64,000 nucleotides of DNA from Leguminivora glycinivorella. Taxonomy: Eukaryota; Arthropoda; Insecta; Lepidoptera; Tortricidae. The notes under the pieces were generated by a model. That model saw only the letters and a list, made by a program, of their open reading frames with translations, ran no database searches and was not told where the DNA came from. This document shows, in pieces, positions 11,675-26,600 of the stretch. Within the stretch, counting starts at the first letter, position 1; every line of letters starts with the position of its first letter. The stretch is taken from assembly GCF_023078275.1 (NCBI RefSeq), contig NC_062990.1:8199549-8263548 (forward strand), in the 5' to 3' direction. Position numbers and translations under genes: made by a program.

Positions 11675-14600
11675 TTATAAATGGGCTTACTCTTGACCAC
11701 AGACTAGCCAAAGGCAAAGACGTGGCCTACGATGGAGTGAGCTCGCCCAGAAGATGCCTGTTCACTCTTGATTTTCCACAGAAGAAGTGCGAAAAGGGTT
11801 TCCTGCGTATTTTTCCGGAAACGTTCGTATTTGTCATGCTAGTTCAGTCAATGTCAGTATATCTTGTACTGAGACTGGCTGAAATAGCATCACACGTTCG
11901 TATGTTTCCGTAACAATACGAATACGAAGGCAAATCTTTTCACACCACATCTGTACCGTGCGACAAATACTGCTTTTCACATCACCTATGATATTTTATA
12001 AGTAGTGTTCTAAAAGTTAAGTTCATTAGAACTAAAATTTCTCTATATTGATTTAAACTAACACGATCTTCCCTCATATTATTAAATTAAAACGGGACTT
12101 AACGGGGCATCTTCGTCGAATCCAGTGATTAGCAAGTGTAAACGTGAGAAAACTTCCCGTCCCATACCATCGGATGTCGTGAGTGTTGTATGTAGGCAGA
12201 GTGGCAACCCTAGCGTAAAAGTGACTGATGACAATCAAGTGCGGGTAGTTAGAAAAACTCGTACAGCTAGAAGATGTTGATACAACTCCCAGCCAGTCTA
12301 ACCGTGACCACGGACGTAATGTCATGTCCGAAACGTCGGGTTAAACATAAAACGTAAGTTTTACGCGATTAAGTCCCGTTTTAATTTAATAATATAAAAT
12401 TTCTCTATCTAAAATTTGATTTTCAATGTGTAATCTAATCTAAAGGAAATACTAAATTACTAGTAGTAATAAGGTTGAAATTATATGTATTACTTACCGC
12501 ATCTAGGTCCTTGGCGAGTTTCCTGTTCTCGTTGATAAGCATCTGTCTGTCTTCACTGTCGTTCATCTGTTCTAACCGCCGGCTCTCCAGCTTATCTTTC
12601 GATGTCTGTAACTGAAACACACAGGTTTATAAGTATGTCTTTTTTTTGACATTGTATATCTTTCTAAGCTACAAAAAAGGAAAAACGTAGCGTTAACGTA
12701 ATTACAGCACATATAAAGACATTTGGCATAGCAATGACATTTGGTTTATATTAAAAAATACTCTAAGGTACTCAAAAGAATATCTGAGTATGCACTCTTT
12801 AACAATAGGGAACTTTACTGTTCTTAAAATATTTTATACCTTGCACGAAATAAAGCATCAGATATTTATAAGAAAAACAATTTCTATTTAATAAGTCAGG
12901 TAGAAATATATAAAGTAAGTGAATTGACCGTGACGTCACTCAATTCGATTTCATATTAAATTCCATATAAGCGAGTCGTTCAAATTCGTTTTGACAGTTC
13001 TTAAAAAGAAGCTGATTTGACTAGGAGGCAATTAGCCTACAGAGGATGCCTCTTGTTAGCTAATAGTACATTACGCTGCAAGTGCGTAAAAGAGGGAATT
13101 CAAAACGAATGGCGATAAATTAAAATATAATAAAAACAAAGTATTATAAATACATCACGTACATCGTTTTGTGCTTTAATTTATTACTCCACGTTTCGAA
13201 TTTCCTGTTTTCCGCACTTGTATCGTAATGTACTATTATTTGGTATGATTTTGATTACTAACCTCTCTATTGAGCACGCTCCTGACCGCATCTCCTTCGT
13301 GTAGTTGTTCTCTGAGCGACGCGAGGTCTGCGTTGTACCGCTGTTGTTGTTGCGCGAGCGATTCTTTGTACTGCAACTGTCGACAAAAATAGTTGGTTTA
13401 GTGTTTGAGTTTTATTAATTAGTGGAAAATAACTTTTAATAATTAATTTGTGTTTAGAATAGTTGAGAATTTAAGTTGTATAGTCTGGAAGTGATTACAA
13501 TGGCAAATGGCAATCTATCAGTAATGGTTACGCCAATATCCATACTAGTATTATAAATGGGAAAATGTTAACGGAATGGTGGCCGCTAACAAATAGAAGA
13601 AGTGCCTGGCATCCGTTGGCTCGTTGGGTCGACGACATCCGAAAAACTGCGGGTCACAACTGGATGAGATTAGCTCAGGACCGGGAGAAGTGGCGTACTA
13701 GAAGAGAGGCCTATGCTCAGCAGTGGGCGATAAAAGGCTGATATGATGATGATGATGATGATGAAATGGGAAAGTGTGTGTGTCTGTTAGTTTGTCCATC
13801 TTTCACGGCAAAACGGAGCGACGAATCGACGTGATTTTTTTAGTGGAGATAGTTGAAGGGATGGAGAGTGACATAGGCTACCTTTTGTCTTTTTTTAACG
13901 CGAGCGGAGCCGCGGGAAAAAGCTAGTTGTATAAGAAAAGTGTAGCAGTATTTAAAAATTAATTTGGAGGGAAAGTACTGTTAGGTAGGTTTTAGTGGTA
14001 TGCGGACCGATAGTGTGGAGCGATCCGCACCGGACTAATAAATAAATAAATATTGGGGACACCTTACACAGATCAACTCCCAAACTAAGCAAAGCTTGTA
14101 ATATGGGTGCTAAGCGACGATATACATACTTAAATAGATAAATACATACTTATATACATAGAAAACATCCATGTCTCAGGAACAAAATATATCTGTGCTC
14201 ATCACACAAATAAATGCCCTTACCGGGATTCGAACCCAGGACCGCGGCTTAGCAGGCAGGGTCACTACCGACTGAGCCAGACCGGTCGTCAAATATTATG
14301 TAGTAAGTTTTAAACTTTTTAAAGTAAAGCGGAAGGGTCCGGTCGGACGACATCAACTTCATACCAATCGGTCGTGCGGATCGCTCCGCGCGGTCGGTCC
14401 GCGAGACACTAAAACCAGCCTTACTATGTTTATTAGTGATTAGTCTCTGTCGATCTGGGTCCATACAGAGCTGAGCACGTAGCAAGGAAACGTAGGTGAC
14501 GCGACGTGTAGCATCGCGTGTATTTCTTTAGTCGAGCGACTCGCCTCTTTCGAGGCACGTTTACGTTCGACGTTTGTCTCGCGAGCACATCGGGGAATTC

Positions 14601-17600
14601 CACGAGGTCGTCGCTTACGACATGCAATTTTTCTAATACTTCTGAAGACGTTAAGAAAGAGTCGCGTCTGACAAACTTTCATGACTCGGTTAACAAATAG
14701 GTAGTATTTTCTCGAGCTTTACGGATTTTATTGAAATAGCTGGCAAGGCGTAAGCGACATCCTCGTGGAATGAGCCATCGCTTCGCTCTTAGTGGGCCCG
14801 GGTATTGAAATGTGGAGTGTGACAAGAGCAGCATATGAGAGTGAAGAGTGCGGCGCACCTCGAGCGCGTCCACCTCGGCCTGCAGGCGCGCCACGTCGGC
14901 CGCCGCGCCGCCCGCCACCGCCACCGCTCCCGCGCCCGCCTCCGCTCGGACGGAGCGGAGCGTCTCTTCCCGCAGCTTGCGCTCCTACAAATTATAACAC
15001 CATTAGCAAATACGAGCGTGAACAAACACCTACGGACACACGGGTTGATATCGTGAGTGTTGTGTGTAGGCTAAGTGACAACCCAGCGCAAAAGTAAATA
15101 ATACGCCCATACGAAAAAGCGTACCCCTGAAATGTGTGGGCTTTTTAGGCTTGAAACTAGATGGCGCCGTTCCTCAGCCTGGAAATGGCCGAAAGCATAT
15201 TTTCCCCAAATATTTTTACGTGTTTTTATTCTTTATAAAAACAAATGACACGGTTTTAATATCACGATATCACGTCAATATACATTTTGAAAAAAATAAA
15301 TTTGTAAGCAAGCATCTGATATTCATCAGTGTAATTATGACAGTATTTAATAGGTGGCGCTAAAAAATGGAGGTACGATTCTTAGTATGAAGTTTGTAAA
15401 TCCTATATAAAATAATCCTTGACACAAGTAACAATATTTGTAATTCACTTACTTTAGTAGCCTCTGAAATAGCAGTGTCGAGCCTCGCTTCTAATTCTCG
15501 CCGACCTTTATCCGAGCGACGAATATCCTGTCTTAGTGCATCTATCTTCTGCATAGCCACTTCTAGCTCCTCTTCTTTATCGCGAACCTGAAAGAGAATA
15601 CTTATTTGTTACAAGGCAACCTCCAAATCAAGAGTGAACAGGCATTTTCTGGGCGAGCTCGCTCTGCTCGCTCCATCGTAGGCCACGTCAAAGACCTTTG
15701 TCTAGTCTGTGGGTGGCCAAGAGTAAACCCATTTATAATTAAAAAAAAGGGGGCAAAGTAGTTGTTTAACCGCACGTGCCCGCATTGACACCCGAGCAAG
15801 CAAAAGATTCCAATATAGAACCGCGAGCGTAGCGAGTGGTTCAAAAAGTGGAATCTTGAGCATTGCGAGGGTTTCATGGCACGAAGGTTAAATAAACTTT
15901 GCCACCGAGTGAAACACAATTTTTTTCACCACACCAACACGTACAAAATACTAACTATAAAACTAATAAATACTAACTATACTATCAAATCCATCAATTT
16001 ACTCAATATTTATGATTCAAAATCATCATTTATAGGTAAATTCTAGCAGCAAGATTAAGACATCGAGTTAAAATTTGTATGAAATTACTTTGCACTCTTG
16101 TGGATAAAATGCAATGCTACCTGTTTTCGAATAGCAAAGTAAGACTTTACCCGTTGGTGTGGTGAAAAAATATTTTCCCCTCACTAGCTCGGAAACACGT
16201 GTTTTGTCCTTTAATATCAGCGGGTAAAACCGCATTTTATCCACTAGTGGGTAAAGTAATTTGACCTTGAATAAAGTCAAATTAACTGCTTTAAAAGTAG
16301 GTGAATCTAGTAATAAAGATGATTTACCACCTATGGAACTACTGGAAGCAGTGATAAACGCATTTTTTGCGTTGTACTTTCCTCGCTATAGTGAGGGGAA
16401 AAGTGTTGTGTTACACTCGGGTGCAAATGTATTTTACTTCTCGTGTGTTAAAAAACTCGCAAGTTCAGGATTCTATTCTCGAACCACTCGCTTGGCTCGT
16501 GGTTTAACTACATAATCCTTTCACTTGCTCGTTATTCAATTCCACACTCGGTGTTAAAATACAACTTTGCCCCCTTGTATAACAAATTTAATAACTATTA
16601 CATTTTACCTACGCATGAAAAATTAGTGCAAATAATATCTGCTAACGTAACGTGGTTGGATCAGATAATAAACACACTAGCATTTGTAATAAAAAAAGTA
16701 CAAAACGTTGTTTTTAAGAATTTCGAGAGAATTTGTCATTTAATTGAGATGCGATATTACGTTGCATTTCACACTATAGCCTGGCAAACAAGAGTAGAAA
16801 ATTATAGGGGCTCTATGTAAACCGCTTTGCATGTGGCAATTATTTTGACACTTTTCTATGATAAAAACATTTAGTTCCAATTCTACTCTTTTTTGCCAAG
16901 CTATAAAAGGCATATTCATTTCGTAAAAGATCCATAAACATATACAGTTATCCATATTACCACACCTCGGACACTGGCGATCAAATATATGAAAGAGGCG
17001 CGTTCCTAGCACACAGTCTAAGCTCGTGTAGGTGAACGCGTACTATGTTTATATGAAATATGACAGGTCGACTGTTCGAGTTTTTGACAGGCGGTAACTG
17101 TGAGGTAACCGAGAGGCGGCGGGCGGCACTTTCAGCGGGGTGCAGAAGTGGCCATACTGTACGATAGTACTCTTTATTATACTGTGATATTGCATATATA
17201 CATAACCACAAAATTAAAATATTGAAAAAACCTCCGACCGCAACATAGTAGACCGATTTTCATGAAACATGGCTAAGAATACTCCCGACTAACTCAGCTT
17301 TCAGACAAAAAAAAACTAAATCTAAATCGGTACATCCGTTCGGGAGCTACGATGCCACAGACAGACACACACACAGACAGACAAACAGACAGACAGAAAG
17401 ACAGACAGACAGACAGACAGACACGTCAAACTTATAACACCCCTTCGTTTTTGCGTCGGGGGTTAAAAAATATAGATAAACAAACAATTATTTATTACCT
17501 GTCTCGATAACTTTTGTTTCTGTTGCCGCAACTCCGACAGCCGGTCCGTCACTTCGTTGTACTCCGTCATAGCTAGTTTCCGCTGCGCCACGGCGTCCTT

Positions 17601-20600
17601 CAGTTCTTTGTCCTGAAACAGAACGTACATTATTGCAGCGCCCCCTAGTGAGTTACCACCATAAAACCTATCTAAGAACATGCACCAATCATTCAAAAAC
17701 CTGTTACTGTAAACCGCATCAAGATCAGTTTCATAGTTTCGGAAATAATCGGTAACATTGGTTGCATAAACAAATGTTTACTGCAGCGCCCCCTAGTGAG
17801 TTATCACCGTAACATCTATCTAAGAACGTGCACCAATCAACCACAAACCTATTACTGAAAACCGCATTAAAATCGGTTTAGAAGTTTAGTTTGCACAAAC
17901 AAACGCACAATCTCTCACTCTAAACGCATATACCTTCTCCGTGCCGTCGTGGGTAAAAATATTAGTTAACTACCTATTCTACATAAGGTATTTCAAAGAC
18001 ATTGCAAGTTATCGAGTGTGAAACCTACTGCAGTTATTGAAAACTTTAAACCATTTCCAGGCCGCACATTCTACAAGGTTCAAAGACTTATGTAACTCCG
18101 TATAGACAGATAAAGTCTAAGAAGAAAACGTACTTCAAAACCATAAAGAAAAAGGTACGGTGAGCTAGATGGCGATACACCTTTGGGGTACGCTCGGCTA
18201 GATGGCGCTAATATTAATATTTGACATTTTAACACATCAAGCTAAGAATATGGGCCAAATTGTCAAAACGGAGGTTCAAAAGTTTAAAGCCTGTGTCGAG
18301 AGATGGCAATCTATGCACAGTGATTACACATTTTACTTTGACAGTAACTCTCTATAATACTCGATCCTCTTTGGCAAGGTTTTAAATAGAGAATAGCCGA
18401 ATCCACACAGAGCGAGGCAGTGTCCTAGCGCGGCAAATAAATCTGAATACTAAAATTGAAATTACATATATTGGCACTCAAGTGGTCGATAAATTGTACT
18501 CTACCTAGCATAAACTCTTTTCACCAATAATAGGTACGGCCTCTTACCGAGCGGTAAGTTTGTTCATCAAACTTTTGACAGAAACATAATGTTTGTGATA
18601 CAACGGAATTTTCGCCGCGATGGGAAAAAAGTTATTTTCATTATAAGATGCTATAAAAATAGTGAATTACCTGCAACCTGAGCTTTTCAGAAGAATCTAC
18701 TTTGTCCTTGACGAGTTCCTCCTTCTCAAGATTGAGGGTTGTGACCATCACCTCCAGCTCTCGAACTCTCGTTACTAGATCTTGAGGCGCCGATGGATCC
18801 TGAAATTTATAAGTACACACTTGATTATTAAGTTCTGTTACTTAAGTCTTGACTCAAAGATAAGGAAACAGTGAGATTGTTTCACTATTCAAATATGGTT
18901 TGAAATCCTGTTAAATTCTTCATTGAATTTATTAAAAAAAAATTATTTCAGTTGTGCACAAAACCTTTTAATATTCGGGAAAAGTCAATGAAAAAATACG
19001 CTGACTAGTAAAATTTTCGACACATGACAGTCGCCATCATATACATATCTGAGCGGCCGGGACGGGCAAAAATATCTGAACTCGCCTTGTCGCCTTGACA
19101 ATAAAGGCATGTTCAGATCGCTACTATATCAGCTATCAGATGGCAACTGGGCAAAGTATGTTCTTTAACACATTCGCGAACACGACTGCTATAGCATAAG
19201 CGTAGTTTTTTAGGGTTCCGTAGTCAACTAGGAACCCTTATAGTTTCGCCATGTCTCACTGTCCGTCCGTCCGTCCGCGGATAATCTCAGTGACCGTTAG
19301 CACTAGAAAGCTGAAATTTGGTATCGATATGTATATCAATCACGCCGACAAAGTGGTAAAATAAAAAGTGAAAAAAAAAAACCTCCCCCCCTCTTACATG
19401 TAAAGTGGGGACTGTTTTTTTTTTTCATTCCAACCCCAACGTATGATATATTGTTGGATAGGTATTTAAAAATGAATAAGGGTTTACTAAAATCGTTTTT
19501 TCGTAATATTAATACTTTCGGAAATAATCGCTGCTAAAGGAAAAAAAGTGTGTCTCCCCCCCCCCCCCTTTAACTTTTGAACCATATGTTTCAAAAATAT
19601 GAAAAAAATCACAAAAGTAGAACATTATAAACACTTTCTAGGAAAAAATTTTTGAACTTGATAGGTTTAGTAGTTTGCGAGAAAAATACTGAAGACTACG
19701 GAGCCCTACACTGAGCGTGGCCCGACACGCTCTTGGCCGGTTTTTATTTGTTTTCCTTGGCCTGTGACAGATGACGTCACTAGCCGTCCGTGAAGCCGTG
19801 AACGTGTTTAGTGCCGTATAAATATGAAAAGCAATCACCTGAGCTACTCCACCGCTGAGCTGCTCGTAACACCGTACTTGCGCTTCTAACTCTGCGTTCC
19901 TTTTCGATAGTGCAGCGAGCTCCTCTTTCAACGTGATCGATTCTTCTGTAACAATTTGAGTTTGAAAATGAGGATAAACTAGGTTGAGCTATCTTGGGAT
20001 AGATTTTCGGTTGTTGATAATGATTGCAATCCTTTTATTGCAATCATTATCAACAACAGAAAATTGCTTGATCGAAGCCAGTTACAGAGAAGTAAAAAGA
20101 AAGCTTCGATCGTAACCAGGTTACGAAAAAACTTTGGTTATATAGAGGGCCGAAGGGGACCTGTTGTTTTCTACAGGTCCCTGGATCAATAGAAAGTCAG
20201 TTTGAATTACTGAATCGTTATTTATTGATATTTAATATTTACAATAACATGTTTATGAATCCGTGTCTGTCAGAAGAGTATCAGTGTGAAGTCTCAGTTT
20301 CCTATGCATAGACAAACTGAGCTTCTAAATTTAAAACTTAGTCAAGCATGAGTCGATTGCATATTTAACCTTCACAATAACAGGACCGACACAAACGAGC
20401 AAACTATTAGAATTAGTTCGGTATGTTCAAGATATTTTTCGTTCCCCGAAAAGCGACGAGCAAATATCAAGTTTCATTTGGCACATAACTTCCGAAAACG
20501 TTATTGAATACCTCGCATGTTCTTATTGCCACTAGCGTTTTTCTACGCTACCGACGCTTATTAAATTAAAATTATACGTTAACGTTAATTATGACAAGTC

Positions 20601-23600
20601 TTACCACTCCCAGCGTCCAAAGGTTGGCCTCCAGATCTTAACTCGGCGATGGTTTGTGCTAGAAGCGCGTTTTCTCGCTCCAGGGCTTTTAGGGCTGCTC
20701 TGTCGCCAGCGTTTGATGGAGCCTGGAAATAAAGAAGGTACGTATTAGATGTATTCTGAAGACACAAGTTACACCATTGCCTCTTTCACGTTCAACTTCG
20801 CTGTCAAGATCGCGGCAAGTTTAGTTTAATATTACTTTATATCGCAGAATATATAATAGTAAAAGTACAAAAGCCACCTACCTACATTAACAATTTTCTT
20901 ACCTACATTAACTAACGGACCGCACGCGAGCAGCAGCTATTGAGTTGTATTGAGCCGGGCGAAGGTCGTCCCCACTTTTGGGCCGCCGGCATGTACTTGT
21001 AGCTAGGCGAAAGAATCGCGGAGGGAGTCTATATAAATATGTTATTTTTCTGTGGGATATGGGAAATTGTGGCGTAGGCGAGAGGCTGGCAACCTGTCAC
21101 TGCAATGTCACAGTTTCGTTTTCTTTCAACCCCTTATTTGCCAAGAGTGGCACTTCAAGCTTTAGTAGTTTCATGTGTTCTGCCTACCCCTTTATGGGAT
21201 ACAGGCATGATTGTATGTTGTATGTATAACGTGAAATAAACATTTCTCTTTTATATATTACAAACAGAATACAATCACAATTACTATACTTCATTACCTA
21301 CATGTCAAGTCTGTGCGATTATAGTCCATGGACTTATGTTGGTAGCGCAAACTTTTTGTTCGCAGTGTCTTCTCTAGTATTATACCAGAGGCGGCTCACT
21401 CTGCGATTCCGTCGCCGCGCTACAAGTACATGCTGGCGGCCGCGAGTTCGCGGCCTAATCAGGGGTGGCGCGCATTCTCACAAAACGCACGTTAGCACTT
21501 TCTATTGTTACTATGTGTCGCTAGTTTTTCATAGGTTAATATGCGATATCCGCGTGTGGAATGGCTAATAATGCTTAGTTTAATAAAATTCATGAATAAA
21601 ATAGGACAATCTTATCGATCTAACTATTAATTCTGTCATTTATGTCCCACGGAAAAGTTCAATAAGGCTTGTGACTTAAACAAAAATATATAAATACTGT
21701 ATATACCTAGAAAGTACCCAAGACTTGAATATAATAGCATAACATTTTGTCTGACTATTAATTATTTTTAATCCATAGGCAACCCTAGCGTCCGACGCTG
21801 CGCACGTGCGGCTCGTTTCTTTGTAAGAATTTTGTAGGCATTTAAAAAGGCGGCATTTCGTGAACATCAAAGTAGTGGGCCTTCTGTACTTGTACTATTA
21901 TATATTCTGTGATTATACCTCAATGACGTAAATGCAAGAGTGTTTGCTAGATGTGTACCTGGCTGGGAGCATTCTTGGCGGGGCTGAGCGGTGTAGCCGG
22001 AGCGCCCAGGTCGGACAGGCGGCTGCCGGCCGTGAACGTGAACCCCACGAACGGCAGGTGTAGCCCCGAGAACGCTGATGACGCTGACGGCGGTGGCACT
22101 GCTTCTGACAATCTGAAACGATATAAAAACACAATAAAATCAAGTCATTTCCACTAACAAGTCAGTGGAGCTAGTAACAATTGTTCTATGAAAACGGACG
22201 AGCTGTATCCTCGTAAGGCCCACCATAGTCAGTTTTCCCATTTTTAATTTGAACCTTATTCTATAAATAAATTGGTAAGATTTTCGTTTGTTTCAAAAAT
22301 CAATGTAACAATTGAAATTCTACTTTATTCAGTTCATGGAAGGTTCAAAATTAGATTGCAATACTATGTACATTGTAATGTACATTGGGCCTTACGACGA
22401 TATGAAGATTCATAAAGCCTGACCAGATATATATAGTCATAGGGCTTACGGAAAAAAACTGCATTTTATGCAGAAAGCAAACCACTTTGCACAGTGATAC
22501 TAGGGACCAATACAAATGATTTCATCCGAGGAAACACGATTTTCATCCACTAGAATTCAAGATGGCGGACATTTTCCAAAATGGCGGCCGCACATTTTTA
22601 AAAATTTATAGAATCATAACGGTTGCACCGATTTTGATGGTTGAGGTGTCTATCAGTTTGTATTGAAGAGTTTATTAATATAAAAAATTAAAGTCATAAA
22701 AAAATTAAGATGGCGGCCGAATAATAAGAAAAAATTGAAATTTTTAAACTTTTTTTTTCATTCTCGTGAAATTTACCAATAAATTTTCTTTGACATGGCC
22801 ACATTTTTATATATTTAAATTAAACCTAATAATATTATCTACATAATAAAGTAAAAATCATGAAAATCCGTTGAGAAGTTTTTGAACTGTACCCATTTCA
22901 AATGGAGCGCGCGGATTTAAAAGACGTTTTTGCACGTGATGTAAAACATTTTGGAATCATAACGGCTGCACCGATTTTAATGGTTGGGGTGGCTATCAGT
23001 TTGTATTAAAACGTTTATTAATATAAAAATTAAAAATCATTTAAAAAATTAAAGATGGCGGCCGAATAGTAAGAAAAATATGAAATTTTCAATTTTTTTG
23101 TATTCTCACGAAATTTACGAATAGTTTTTCTACGATATGGTCACATTTTTATTTATTGAAATAAAATCTGATAATATCATCTGCAAAATAAAACAAAAAA
23201 CATTAAAATCCGTTCAGTACTTTTGAACTATACGCATTGCAAATGAAGCGCGCGGGTTTGAAAGACGTCTTTGCACTTGATGTGATGCATCGTATCGTTT
23301 GGTACCGCTATACACGCAAGACTGATTATTTATTTTGGTCACAACTTACTATATTACTGTTCAGAATCAATGTTTTTAGTATTTATATACATTATTAGTT
23401 TTTTATTCCGAGTTTAGGTATATTTAGATAACCCCCGTAAACTTTGATGATCATAATTTTTATTTTAATACCTACCTAAAAGAACTTACATACATACATA
23501 CAATCACGCCTGTGTCCCATGAAGGGGTAGGCAAAGCACATGAAACTACTCAGGTTTCAGTGCCACTCTTGGCAAATAAGGGCTTGAAAGAAAACGAAAC

Positions 23601-26600
23601 TGTGACATTGCAGTAACAGGTTGCCAGCCTCTCGTTACGCCACAATTTAACCCATATCCCACAGTCGCCTTCTACGACACCCACGGGAAGAAAGGGGGTG
23701 GTGAAATTCTTAACCCGTCACCACGGGCAAAACCTAAAAGAACTTAAATGCACATAACATAACATTTGTATTAATAGCAATTGTCCTTTCCGAGAACTCC
23801 AGAGATAATTCTCGACAACTTCTGTAGGGGCTACAGAAATATCTATGTATAAAATAATTTATTTTCTTTTCTCGTCTACTTAGCCTACGTTTGGAGATGG
23901 TCTGCTTGTTATAGACAAGGAGCGTATGTTATTGTAATGCTGACGATGTTGGTGGGATGCTGGTTATTAATTTTGGTTGGAAACAGTTCCTTGCGCAACA
24001 ATTTCACCGATAAAGAATCATATATAGGCCGCAGGTGAACTTTTCAAGCTTGGCCATTATTCCTCCAGGAAAACACTGACAGCCAACAAGGCTTTTTACA
24101 GAAACTGTAGCCTGTTGATGTTATTAGTGTGGTGAATTTTTTGTCTAAACAATTTACTTCCTCAGAGAACATTTGCTCTGCTATTTCAGGGTAAACCATA
24201 GGAACGTAACCGGAAGAAGCCGATAGCCTCATTGTATCTCAGGGACTCACGCGTATCATCAAATCTTCCGATACATATGTCTTGGTATCTAAATAAAAAC
24301 TACTGAAGTCTGAAGTACGAGTGAAGGATAGACGTAAAGTCAGTGGCCAGATTCGGGTTTGGACCTAGCTTAGAGCCTCGAAAGGTCTTTGCCTCATGAA
24401 GAGGCCTCGAGTGAGTTCAGGGTGCTAAAGTCCACGCTTGCTCACTAAAATATGTGTTAAGAACGGTTCCAATTTGGCATTTAAGCATGGGATCTATGGA
24501 GCTCATTATATTGGGAAATTTCAAAGTCTTGTCTAGTATATTTTCTTAATATTTCAAAGGAGAATAACCTGCCAGAGTATAAGTTATAAAATAGCTGTAA
24601 TTGTTACTTTCCTCTTTTGTTACTACATACAACATGTACGGAAAATGGTAACAAAATAAGAAAAAATGGTATGGGACACTTTGGACACTGGAAGACCGAC
24701 TGCTCTTCGTGGTTTTTACGCCTTTACGTATGACACCACTTCTTTTTTCAATACAAAAAGAAAAAATCATGTTCTAAAACTTGAAGTTATACCAGCTTTG
24801 ATAGAAACATCGCAGTAACTACAAAGTCTTCCTGGAGGAATAATCGCCATGATTGAAAATTTCACCTGAACTTGGTGAGCAAGAAACTGTTTACCACCAA
24901 AAATAAATTAGTAACCATCATCGGCACTTGCGCTCCGTGTCGTATAACAACGCCCCATATTCTGGATATTACTTATATGCCTATGCCATCACCCTGGGGT
25001 TGGAAGACGTACAATGATAGTTGAGTACTGCAGTGGTCTGAAAACAGGGAGATATGGTATGAATGGGTATACTTGGTCAATTGCGGTTGTGAAAAAGGCT
25101 GCTAAACAATACGCTGTACGTGTTGTGGGTCTACCCTGCGCAATGCAAATAATGCAATGTAACATTTGCAAAGGCAGCTGCCGAAAAAAAAGTATTTTGC
25201 AAAAATGATATTATAAATTATTCATTATTTCCTTGTATTTTGATATTATTTTGTATGACTTTTATCTTTCAGTATAACCTAGACGAGAAGCAAAAAATAA
25301 GTTTTGTATTAATATATGTTTCCGTAGCCCCCTACAGAATTTGTCGGAGATTATCTCTAGCCTTGAAAAGGAGAAGTGATACAAATGTTATGTGTACCTG
25401 TTGAAGTTCTTTTATGTATTAAAATAAGAATTATGACCATCAAAGTTTACGGGGGTTATCTAAATATACCTAAACTCGGAATAAAAAACTAATAATGTAT
25501 ATAAATACTAAAAACATTGATTCTGAACAGTAATATAGTAAGTTGTGACCAAAATAAATAATCAGTCTTGCGTGTATAGCGGTACCAAACGATACGATGC
25601 ATCACATCAAGTGCAAAGACGTCTTTCAAATCCGCGCGCTTCATTTGCAATGCGTATAGTTCAAAAAGTACTGAACGGATTTTAATGTTTTTTGTTTTAT
25701 TTTGCAGATGATATTATCAGATTTTATTTCAATAAATAAAAATGTGACCATATCGTAGAAAAACTATTCGTAAATTTCGTGAGAATACAAAAAAAATTGA
25801 AAATTTCATATTTTTCTTACTATTCGGCCGCCATCTTTAATTTTTTAAATGATTTTTAATTTTTATATTAATAAACGTTTTAATACAAACTGATAGCCAC
25901 CCCAACCATTAAAATCGGTGCAGCCGTTATGATTCCAAAATGTTTTACATCACGTGCAAAAACGTCTTTTAAATCCGCGCGCTCCATTTGAAATGGGTAC
26001 AGTTCAAAAACTTCTCAACGGATTTTCATGATTTTTACTTTATTATGTAGATAATATTATCAGGTTTAATTTAAATACATAAAAATGCGGCCATGTCAAA
26101 GAAAAATTATTGGTAAATTTCACGAGAATGAAAAAAAAAGTTTAAAAATTTCAATTTTTTCTTATTATTCGGCCGCCAGCTTAATTTTTTATGACTTTAA
26201 TTTTTTATATTAATAAACTCTTCAATACAAACTGATAGACACCTCAACCATCAAAATCGGTGCAACCGTTATGATTCTATAAATTTTTTAAAATATGCGG
26301 CCGCCATTTTGGAAAATGTCCGCCATCTTGAATTCTAGTGGATGAAAATCGTGTTTCCTCGGATGAAATCATTTGTATTGGTCCCTAGTATCACTGTGCA
26401 AAGTGGCTTGCTTTCTGCATAAAGTGCAGCTTTTGACCATAATTTCGCCGTAAGCCCTATGACTAATATACGCGCCATGTTGCGGAAATTCATAAGAACT
26501 ATTTTCTTCATACTAAACTTAACTGTCACTCCATTCATCAGAATAACAGCGACCTCCTGACAATAGTCATACCAAGGACGATTATAAAGGACCAGCAGAG

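Noticed and set aside
24546..25208. Possible zinc-finger transposase remnants in the centre of the fold-back
   Set aside because: Only short frames with isolated cysteines; no family could be recognised.
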